From contig CM034402.1 of the NCBI GenBank assembly GCA_019925095.2, forward strand, positions 9,001,501 through 9,065,500: a stretch of 64,000 bases of DNA, given 5' to 3'. Under the pieces are notes generated by a model. That model made no database searches, had not been told where the DNA came from, and saw only the letters and a list, made by a program, of their open reading frames with translations. Shown piece by piece: positions 13,589 through 25,500 of this stretch. The stretch comes from Dendrolimus kikuchii (taxonomy: Eukaryota; Arthropoda; Insecta; Lepidoptera; Lasiocampidae). The position numbers and the translations under genes were made by a program. Every line of letters starts with the position of its first letter. Position 1 is the stretch's first letter.

Positions 13589-16500
13589 CTATGTATAAAA
13601 TGAAAATCAAAACTATTGTTCACCATAACTTAAACCTAGCCAATTTAATATGATTACATATCCATTAGAACAATAGGCTGCCTAATCGCTTATAGCGATC
13701 TCTTCCAGGCAACCCGGTGTCCAAGGAGACATTACAGGAAAAATTTGGAGTATGTATATATTTATATATTGTTTAGGTATTTATGTATCTATTGCCTTCT
13801 TCCTACACCACCTACAACACCATCTACATCAAATTTCTTTGATTTAGGTTGCCTGGAAGAGATCGCTTTGAGCGATAAGGCCGCCTATTGTATTGCCTAG
13901 AAAATATTGTAAATATGGTCTGTTTTCACATAATATTTTCTTAAGTTTTCGCGACTTGTATACATAATAAAACTACGTTTTAACGGTTTTAAGCGCGGTA
14001 ATTTTATTTGATTTTGGTTTTTCCGACGTTTCGGCCACTTTTCAGTGGCCGTGATCACGGAAGACAAAGATGTCAAGTGTCAACGAGTATTGTTAAAGTT
14101 TTATTTAGCCTACCGCCAACTTATTAATTTTAATTATTTAATTTTTAATTTTGTTTATGGTTATTATTTAATCTATGGGAGCCTAATCTAATTTACTACC
14201 GCTTCGCAACATGTTATGGCTTGAAGAGAAGAAGCGGCGCAAGAAACTCTTCAGCAAACATGCCTAGCTCTAATAATTTTATATAATATTAAAATGGGTG
14301 GAAGGAAAAATAAAAGTAATTATCAGTCAAGTTGGTTTGTGTTCCGTTGTACGCAGAAAGAGCTCACAGTGTCTTGAGGTCTGGCAGCTGGTTTTTGCTG
14401 GGTTTGGGTCTTAATAGTTTTGATAATTGGATCCCAAACAGGTGGTACTTGCCAACCATCTTCTCTATTGAAATTTGGGTGTTTTTTGATTTCAATAGCC
14501 TCACGCATCATTCTAGGTATGAAACGATTCTCTTTCGCGAGGATTTGTGGGTTATCGAATCTGATGTAGTGGTTGGGTTTATCCAGCGTGTGTTCACTGA
14601 TCGCAGACTTCGTAGACCTTGTGTGTTTCATGTCAGCAATGTGTTCTTTTACTCGTGTTTTTATGCTCCTCTTTGTTTGCCCAATGTATGACAATCCACA
14701 CTCACAATCAAGCTTGTAAACCCCTGCATCCTGGACTTATTAAATAATAACCATAAACAAAATTAAAAATTAAATAATTAAAATTAATAAGTTGGCGGTA
14801 GGCTAAATAAAACTTTAACAATACTCGTTGACACTTGACATCTTTGTCTTCCGTGATCACGGCCACTGAAAAGTGGCCGAAACGTCGGAAAAACCAAAAT
14901 CAAATAAAATTACCGCGCTTAAAACCGTTAAAACGTAGTTTTATTATGGTCTGTTTTGTAATTGTATTTTTTTTTGGGTGTTACCTCTTTCTCTCTATTA
15001 ATGTTTTCATGAACAATATTAAGTTTTTCCTTTGTTATATGGGTTAGGTATTCCGAACTCCAAATCCAGGTGTACGAGGGCGCTCAGTTTTCCAGAAGAG
15101 TCGGAAAGGGAGATTGAGGGTGATTCGAACACTATCACAACTAAAGCTTCGTCGCCACTCAAGTGAGTTTACACTTGGCAGTAATATGGTCAAGCAAAAT
15201 AATCTATAATAAACGTGTATGTATGAAGAGATTAATGAAAGTAGATGAAGCATAAGATGCATTTCAATATTTTAAGAAGTGGAGTTACATCAGCCTTGCC
15301 CACCCCTTTGCGAAACAAGCATTATAATATATACGTAATATATGTCAAAATTCACCAATTAATTCATTTTCTTCAGGATTAGCGGGTTTGCCATATCGAT
15401 TATCCCTATGTGCCGGTTTAATCACGATGTTTTCTTTCACCGTTAGGTTAAAACGCTGCGTAAATTGTGCATGCTTTCGATCAATAATAAATTCTCTGTC
15501 ACAAAATCTGTGGTACTTCATATTCATATTCCGGGGATCCCGCGGGATTTTTCCCGGGAGCAGTTTCAAGTTGTTAGAACACATAAACATTAATTTATTC
15601 CGACACAGTTCAAAGTAAAACCTTGCCTAGGTTTTTTTTAAGTCACGCACACTACATCCCGAGAATTCCGATTTTTTTCCGAAAGTAGTTTAAGGTGGTC
15701 AGGGTGCATAAAACTTGGTAAAACAACTCTGATTTTTGCTACCCTTCCAACGTAAATGAAGTCACAGGTGAATCCTAATGCAAAATGTATTCCAGAGTAT
15801 CCCCTCGTACGCCGGTGCTGAGCGATGACCCCCTGGGGGCGTTATGCGACCCCCCGTCGCCCCCACCTCGACCGGCGACAGGCGTCGACGACCCCCCGCC
15901 CCCCAAGCACGAGCTCAGCGTCAGCCCGAAACTGTTCCATCGAAGAACGAACTCGTTCCAAGACGAGCCGCCGGAGCAACCCGCAGGGTAACAATGTTCC
16001 AGATCCATTACTCTCGGTCCAGTAATGTAGAACAATATTGTAGTTTTCCCAGAGAGTTAGGCTGTGCGCAGACGGGACACCGACCACAGCCATTAGTAAT
16101 TAGCGACAAACGTTACATACTTTTTGTAGGGACTCTCCGTACACGCTTGGCCGTCAACGGTGGGGCTCTTGTTGGTGGCCCATTTGCGCCCACATTAATA
16201 TGGGGTTCTCTCTTTGTTAAAGGCGTGAACCACTGACCTTTTTTTTTTTATTACCACTGGACATACTACTATCGTTGCGTTTTTGTGCCTATTTGATTGG
16301 CGCTGAATACAGCAATCGATATATGAATTAAAAAAGTTACTTATGATATTTTACTCGCTTTTATGTAACGTAATTTACAATATACACATTTTGAAATAAT
16401 TCAATACATACTTTCGTACATATTATATATAACACTGAAGAATTTATAAAAGCAATTTAAAAAAATACTAATCACTTTAAAAGGCCTTGTTTACTTAAAC

Positions 16501-19500
16501 CTAAATGTGTAAAGGACTCTTCGAATTGATACAAAAATATGGAAGTCTTTTAAATGCAGCAATCAGCGTAATGGCACTAATAAAGATAAGCGGCATAAAA
16601 AAAACCTTAAAGTCCCAATAAGGTAGGAAGATATCAGCTTCCATCGTATTACAAATGTATATGGGCACCGGTAAACACTAATAAAATTTGAAAAAAAACA
16701 GCTATTAGCGATCTTTAATTTTTTCCCCAAAAACATAATGCTAAAATTGTCCTTTGGTGCTATAGTGATCTTGAAATAATAAATAGTGGATTGTTATAAT
16801 ATTTAAAGCTTTATTTTGACCACACTACAAATATTATTAATACATACATACATACATAACTTCACGCCAGTTCCCTTGCGGGGTAGGCACGAACAACAGA
16901 GTGCCATTTAGGCTTATTCTTACACACCTCACTTGCCTCTTTGACATTCATAACTCTTGTCATGCACACTCGTCTGTTCTTAAGGCTCCTGACATCACCT
17001 TCTGCAATTATTAATAACAAAGGCAAACAAGGTAGGGAGACGTAATGTTTTCGCATGGTGTCTATTTCTTTATCTTTAATAGTTCTCACTGACTAGATGC
17101 TCAACTCATGCATAGCTATGTTTAAAAAAATAATAACACGACAACAAAACGAAAACATATTTTATATTATCCCATATATCTTCAGGGAACAAGGTAAATT
17201 CTGTCCAAATATCGGGTATACATTAACAAACCAGTTTTGCCGCTAGCATTCCCTCTATAATAGACACTAAACATAAATTTTGTCGTAGTGCATGTACTAG
17301 CCCTATTATCTAATTTTTCAGATTTTGTGTGATATGTTACTAGGTTTAATTTCGAACATGAAATACTATAAAAAAATAAATATAAATTATACCATAACAT
17401 CTTTACAGACTGCCTCTGTGGTTGAGTCGGCTAAGCCTTTGTCGGGTTTCTTCAATGCAACGCAGAGATTCCGGGTTTGATTCCTGGCATAATAAATTTC
17501 GGAAACAAATTTTCTCCGTTATTTACTATGGTCTGGGTGTCTAGAATCGGCCCCATAGTAGTGTGTTGTATATTACACATAACACAAGCAAGCATAACTT
17601 GCTTAATTTGGAAATATGCAATATGTGTGTTTTTCTGCTGATTATGATTATTATTATTATTTTTCTCAATTTAAGAATTAGACTATCAAATATTCAAAAT
17701 AATTGTGTTGCATACTCCCCCTTTCCACTTCACTCTCCACTTTCCTGGTTACTACTATGGAAGTGGGTTATGTATTATGTTTAAAAAACTTCAACCGTAT
17801 AATAAAGTACCTAAAATAACAAATTAAAGTAATTTCTTTGAAATATTGACGTCATCACAACTAGCAATAATATTTATAGAAAACCATAAGAGTTTCGTCC
17901 GAAATTATCCCTGCTAACTACACCTCGTTTGGTTTTTACTCCGCCCTATCCAAATATCCGCCCCATATGTTGACTGTGGGCCCGCTAACGTTCCCCTAAC
18001 GCTAGTACAATGCCCCGTTGAAACAAGATAACCTCGATAGTTTCCTGTACGCAGGAAACTGCACAGGAGTGAGACGGCTCCAGCGGGAACGGTGTCATCG
18101 AGTCTCGTCAGTCTCGGGAACACATTGAAGATAAGTTTCGGGTGAGTTTTTCCAATAAGTTGTTATCGAAATAACCCTTCACAATGTAAAGCATATGATA
18201 ACAACATCATAGAATGTAAATATTTGCATAGAGCAATTTAAAAAAAAATCTATGTATTTTCTCTTCATTATGTGGTATTTTAAGACTACCACTATATTGC
18301 AATGTAATCTATAAAGTTTAATAAGTAATGTATTTATTACCTAAATGAACTAAAAATATTTATAATAATTATGTAAAAAAATAATTTTAAAACAGGCTTG
18401 AAAGCCTAGTGCCAAGAGAAAACTCAACAAGTACATGTTAAAACTAATGCTTTTGCTTTTACAAGTACGCGCAAACCTTATATGCACTTCAAGTGAAGCT
18501 AGTTCCGGGAGTTGAAACAGCGAGGAAAATGTTAAACATCTTATAGTGTTTTGTAGGAATAAAATGGTATGCGATTCTGCATAGTGGCCGAACGAGAGCG
18601 CAATACTCTCTCTTCTCTGCTCTTTACTGAAACTTAAAACTGTGTTCTCCACAATGAAGCATACGAACTTCAGGGACGTATTTAAGTTTTGCTCGTAGTA
18701 TAACTTCCAAGGCTTTTTGTTTCTAACATTCGAGTTAGGTACAAAATCAACAGCGTTGATGAATCCTAGAGTAGGGATGGCGTCTTGCCAAGTGTAATTT
18801 AGGCTCTCTAAATCTTACTCTCTAATCTGTTACCTTACCATTGGTAGAAATATGATATTACTGGTATGGAGTTCATGGTCTTATTTTCATCAGTAGTAAA
18901 ACAAATAAGGCATACTGTTAAGGCCAACCTGTTCCGTCGGGGAGAGAGGGGAGCGCCGCAAGCGGCGCAGTCCACCAGACACCGTCCGGCGACGCTTACG
19001 CATACTCATACAACTAATAAAGATCACATAATCAAAACAGTCCACTGATTAATACAAGAAACCCACACCACCTCCAGGAGGAACTTACATATGGTCCTTC
19101 GAGCCGGATCTGAACCAGCGACCTATGGATGGAATATATAATAAGCTATAGGAATCGGCTGTTAATAAAAGGACACTTACGCAAACTTGGGGACTTTTAT
19201 GTATGAGAGTGGACAGCGATTGGCTAATGATGAGAATAAATAACCAACTACATTAAAATCTTTATTGGGGTTGACAAGGTTACATTTAGTTTAATTTATT
19301 CATTCTTCCGCTGTGTTTCCGAAGCAGGATCTTAAAATGCATCCATAATTAAACAATAACATATGTTGTCTTTCTACTGCTTTGAAATGATTCAATCTAA
19401 ACACATATCTAAAATTAACATTTTACATATTTTATCAACGTTTCATATCGTGAATGGACAGTATGATCATGTGTTTTAGGGAATATTCCCACAAAATTGT

Positions 19501-22500
19501 ATATGACGTTGAGGACTCCAATATATAATACGTAGTAATTTTCATTAATCCTGGCGGATAAAAAAAGATTTAGTAATAATTTCATTCACAGGCCACTAGG
19601 ATTTTAGTTGTAAATATTGACATTGCAACAGTGGGTGATCAACATGTGAATTTTATTGGCATTTCGAACAAGTATTGGCTTTTCCAACCAAATATGTGGC
19701 CGGTTTAGTCATTGGTAGTCTCTATAAGATATAATATATGAAAAAGAAAATTATATTTTAATACAACATCAAGATGTTAATAATATTCAACTTAAAATAG
19801 ACGTTTTTTTTAAAATCCCAGACACCAGCAGTCCCAAAACGTTCACATATAATTATAATTTGTCAGCCTTAGTGGTTGAGTGGGTTCAGTCTTTGTCGGC
19901 CCAGCGCATTAAACGCAGAGGTCTCGGGTTAAATTACCGGCATGGTAAATTTTGTGTATTGTCCTGGGTGTTTGGAATCGGTCCCAAGTTGATCCGTAAC
20001 ACAGGCGTAAGTTGCTTAGCTTTGGGGATATACAATGTGTATTTATGTGCCAGAAAATATATATTTACTAGGATAAGCCGTCCGCGACTTCGTCCACGCT
20101 TGATTTGAAATTCCTACAGTATTTCCGGGAGACAAAGTACCGCAGAATTTCAAAAAGAATGTAGGCTATCGCTTTAGTGAACACGGTGTCAGAATAAAGG
20201 TCATTTTTATGCACCTGAACAACTACAAACTGCTCCCGAGAATCCCCTGGGATCCCCGAGACAAAAAAATCACTCATTTTGTTACATAAAATTTGCTATT
20301 GATGAGTGAAAAAATCACATTGAAATTCGATTTTGTTTTTAAACTAGTCATTTTAAATAATTCCCAGAAAAACTCCCGCGGGATCCCAGGATAAAAAGTA
20401 GCGCAGATTTTAATTCTAAGAATTTGCTGTCGATCAGTGAAAACCGCATCGAAATCGGACCAGTAGTTTTTACGTGAATCCCGAACAAACAGACAAACAA
20501 ATCTAAAAAAAACCATCGTGTTCTCCATCGGTTATATAGTCTATTCCAGTTTTTTTTTTTAATAGATTCAATGTACAGACACGGCATGTTTAGAATTTTA
20601 TAATGTTTTAGATAGACAACCACACTAAATTAATAGGTGTAGTAAAAAATATTAGTAACTAATTTAGAAAATTAAACAGTCGCCCACTCATTTTCTTTTA
20701 AATTAGAAAGACGTTAACATGTACAACGTTCTCATTGTCATATTTTTTATCACAATAATATTGTAATTAAGGCATGTCTGACTTATGGAAAAAATCATGT
20801 TAATCGTGCTGTCTACGTGTTTTTATTTTAGCCTAGCGATTGTTATACCTTCTAGTAAAGAGTTAATAGTCTTATAGTAAATAAGTTTTTAGAAATACCG
20901 GTACCTTACCAATAATTTATATACCGATACTACAAAGTCTTAAGATTTTTCTTGTAGAGATTCGCTATATAAGCATCTTGATAATTTAAGACAGGTACAG
21001 GTAAGACAGGACAGAAACTTACTTTAAAGTGCTCCGCCCCTATGGGTCATTGGGTGATATTATATATTGACCTTGCTTAGTTTGGGGATTCACAATATGT
21101 GGATATACGTCCACCAATTATTTGTTCAATGAATGAAAAAATAACAGAGTTAATGGTTCGTGAAATTTGTTTTCAAATCAAAATGGACGTAGTAAATGAT
21201 TGAATAAGGTTGCTTAACTTGATTTAAGAAACACATATCGTTTTTAACACACTTAAATATAATTAGCGTCTTGCACAACGCAAAGTTTGCCGCTAAATAT
21301 GTTTAAAGAACTGTCAATACGTTTTGTGTAAAACGTATTTAGGCAGTTTAATATGATTAACCAATTTTATTTAAAGGCGATCGTTATACAAGCGGCCCTA
21401 AGTCTCTTATATTATTTTTAACCAACTTGCAAAAAAGGAGGAAGTTCTCAATTCATTGTGTATTTTTTTTTTGTTTGTTTTGATCATACTTTTTGCATTG
21501 GATTCTGTATATCTTCAGGAGAATTTTCTATAAATTTCATTATTTAATTGTTATTTACTCAACTACTAAAAGATGTAACAATCAGCTTCGATTTATATTT
21601 TCTTTAAAATGGCAACAATTTATTTTAAATTGCACCATAAGACACAGCCAGTACGCTAGCATCTCTGTTTTCTTAGACGCTATTCTCCCGCCAGACTGTC
21701 GTTGCGCAAGGAAAACATGAAACTAGGGAAGGCAATCGAAAACTACTTCAGGTGAGCTCCACTATTCAACATTCAGGGTGGAAGGGCATATATTTATGTA
21801 AATTAACACCTGATCGTTGTTGTTCGAATACCTTATATGATATGGTGGTGGTTATCATCCTATTAAAACGTCCAAATAAAAAAATATTTTGTCCTGCACA
21901 ATTCATCCAATGAGGCTCTAAGTATGCTATGAAGTATTACGTCAAAGCTTTATAAAAAATGCGAGAAGCAGAGGGACATTATGGGCCCATGTGTTACTCT
22001 AATGTTCCTGGCTGTTATGTATTGCTTGCTTGGTGTGTGCATTTGTTAGCTTCGCCCTGTCAACTGACTACATTGCAAAGACATTGTCAATAATTTACTT
22101 TCAGATATTCAATATCCAAGCTGAAATTCCAGAAAATAATATTAGCATAATTTGCTAATTCATCTTTGTCTAAAATCCATTTTGAGATTCACCGTTAATA
22201 CCGCATTAATTTTGCATGGCGTAGTTAGTTACTTTCTATAATCAATCAATGTTTCATTGTTGTGAATGCAGATAGACTTCACCATGCCGTATTTGAAACT
22301 GGTAACTGAAAATTGGTACCATCGAAGAAGATTAATGATAAATAAATATGTCAAGTTGTGAGTCTTAATAAGATGGTTGTAAATTTAATATTTAGAACAG
22401 ACTACAAGAACTACATTGATAAGTGTCCAAAGATACTACGAACATAAAATTCTGATGGATTGATTGATACCAGCGAATAAAGTGAAACTAAAAATCATAA

Positions 22501-25500
22501 CATTAAAAAACTATGATTATTTCCCTTTCGTGGTATCTTCTTCCATGTTGCTATTTTTATTATCATTAAATTCCATACTTACTTCATATACTTATTTATC
22601 TAAGTTTAAAACGCTGTCTATGTTTAAAACTGATAATAATCGATCTTTCCTATTGCCAGTAATTTTTGCTATTATATACTCTATATACTCTAATGCGCTC
22701 TATATACATTTTTTTTAAATAATATAAATGATAATACAACATAATTCCAGCCCGTCGAGTATAGCAGGGAAAAAATCAAACGAACTACTACAGAGCGGTT
22801 TGAGCAGTCTCAAATCAGCAGCCACGAGTATGGCCAAGAAATTCGATGAGATGAAAGAAGTCATATCGGCTAATTCGACGCCGGTGAAGGGTGCAATTGG
22901 GAACGCTACCAGTGCGTTGAGCAGTCTGATTGCTGAAGAGGACTCCACTGATGGGTCTTCGGAAATTAATCCTGATGGTAAGTTACTATTTCGAAATACA
23001 CAAATTATATTAAGAAGAAAAACATTCTTTGAAAGTTATACTAACTGATATAATTAAAAAAGTTAAGTACTTCCCATTTTATGTCACCACTTAGCATTAT
23101 ATTATTGCTATTTTATGATGAGAGTCAGCTAGAAACGTACACATATATATAAATACTAGGATATGCCCGCGACTTCGTCCACGCTTGACTTGATATTCCC
23201 GTGGGATTTCCTGGACTCAAAGTACCGCAGCATTTAAAAAAGAATGCATACTATCATTTTTGTGCAAACTCTGTCTGAATAAGTTAAATTTTAAGCACCT
23301 GAATTACTAGAAACCGCTCCCGGGAAAATGTCCGGGGGTTTCCCAGGATTAAAAATATCACACATTTTATTACATAAAATTTGCTATCGACCAGTAAGAA
23401 AAAATCATATTGGAATTCGATTTTTTTTTAATCTGGCCATTTAAAATAATTCTCAGAAAAATTCCCGCGGAATTCCCAGGATAAAAAGTAACGCAAATTT
23501 TAAGTCTAAGAATTTGTTGTCGATCAGCGAAAACCGTATCGAAATCGGGCCAGTAGTTTTTACGTGAATCCCGAACAAACAGACAAGAAATCTAAAAAAA
23601 ATTGCATCGTGTTGTCTGGGAGAGTTCGCTTTAAGCAATAAGGCCTATTGTATTGCCTAGAAAATATTGTTTTTGTAATTGTATATTTTGGTGTGGAATA
23701 AAGTGTTATCTATCTATTTGTCTATCGATAGTTATTTTAAAAAAAATGCTAGTTTATGTTTTACAACTGAGATTACTGGTGTCGGTATTGTGTTTGGTGT
23801 TTGTTGGTCTATTTATCATAATTATGGCTGTTGGTTTAATCAGAATGGGTTAGCGGTGTGGGCTTCAGGCGCGCTTCAAGCGACGCGGAGCTAGCAATAT
23901 TAATGGAGAGAGGCTCCCTCGCTACGTTGGTGTCGCATTTGCCCGATAACCTGTACCCACCTGTTTCAGTAAGTAAAATTTATATTGATTTCCACTTGTT
24001 AACGACCTTGGTTTACAACATTCATTTACTTAACAACTTCATTAATCTCTTTATACATTCACGTGTATTCTAATAAATAAATCTTGTGCTTTCGATTAGA
24101 ATGAAATGAAATTAAATTTATTTACATAAAGAGTACAGGGAACACAAAATAATTCACAATACGATGATAATTTTATAGGACCGTCCAAAGTTTCCTCTGG
24201 TGCCGCACTAGGTCTCAACAGAGCCTGTGTGGCGGGCTGCAGTGGACAGATTATAATGTGTACGATTTAGTCGTACCAAGTGCGTCGCGAGCTACAGGCG
24301 CCAACTCTACTATCTGCACTCAGTTCTAAATTTAAATAACTTAGAATTATTGTATGCAGAAACCCTAAAGCCGCGTACTCATCGGCGAACCGTAACTGTA
24401 ACCGGAATCGCACAATGTCTTTGACGGCGTCGACTGCCGCGGCCTGTGATTCGCTGCAAAAACTGATAATCGTCGGCTCGTTGCGAGCTATTTCCCTTGC
24501 GCTTGCGAGCCATGTACACACTATAATTTTTGGTTATGTAGTGGATACACTTGCCACGGCCATAATGTAGATTTTTTGTATTCTTTCAGTGTAATAAAAC
24601 TAGTTAATTTGTGTAATTCTCTCACAAACAAGCAGAACAAGTTCAAGGCCAATCTTTTGGCATATGACTTTTGATGTTTGACAACAAGTGCTACTTCAAG
24701 AAAAACATAGCAACAACATCTTAATTATAAATTAAATATGTAATTCCTTATTTCTTTATATAATTTTAATTGGTCAAATACTGAATGATCTACTTTTGTT
24801 ATCGTTAATTAATGCCTATATAGCTGTGTTAGCCAGGACATTAGGATGCGACTGACCAATGAGAGCTGTTTATAAAACTCACTCCTATTTGCAAGATTTC
24901 AAAATGTAATAAAGACACGGGTTTTGAATTGCAGTAATACAAAGCCTCTCCTAAATGAATAGTTAGGAGAGACTTTGTATCACTTTATATACGACGATAG
25001 AATTCAAAATTCAAAAAAATATAAGTCTAACATCGTAGCACTTTCTTCAGTTACAGTAACTGCGACGGTTACGGCTCGCAGGTGAATACGCGGCTTTATA
25101 ATAATTTAGCATTTTTCTTCACGCTAATGTCCGTACTCTGTCTGCCTAGGAGGTTGCGAGGTGTGAGAAGCCGTCGCATGTCGTGGTGCACATGTCGTCG
25201 TGCTCGCAGTGCCACCAGTGCCTGGCGCTGCTGTACGACGAGGACATAATGGCCGGGTGGGCGGCCGACGACTCCAACCTGAACACGCGGTGCACCGCCT
25301 GCGGCCGGCACACGGTGCCGCTGCTCTCCGTGCAGGTATTTATGTTGATACGACAGAAATGGCGCACAAGTTTCCTGGATTTTCTTTATTTATTTTTTAT
25401 AGCGAAGTTGGCAAAATGACTGACTGACCAGCTAATGGAAAGTAATTATTGTGCCTATGGATGTTTGCGTTTGCAATAGCAGGGACGAAGTCAACGCGTT

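Larger units (their letters stand above)
13848..14990 (+). repeat. LINE-tail repeat copy split by Penelope insertion
   Basis: The left part (13848-13926, GGTTGCCTGGAAGAGATCGC to TATGGTCTGTTTT) and right part (14947-14990, TATGGTCTGTTTTGTAATTG) compare with the unbroken copy at 23605-23720, which reads ATTGTTTTTGTAATTGTATA. The gap is filled by the Penelope element. Confidence 0.8.

Noticed and set aside
19092..19127. tRNA-Tyr gene, 3' half on the minus strand
   Set aside because: Only the T arm and acceptor strand are present, with an encoded CCA and no 5' half; it follows an LTR-like end, so a primer-binding site fits better.
22464..22718. 84-codon plus-strand frame upstream of Crag exon 14
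   Set aside because: Lies wholly in an intron, hydrophobic low-complexity composition, no motif; ends before the exon acceptor.
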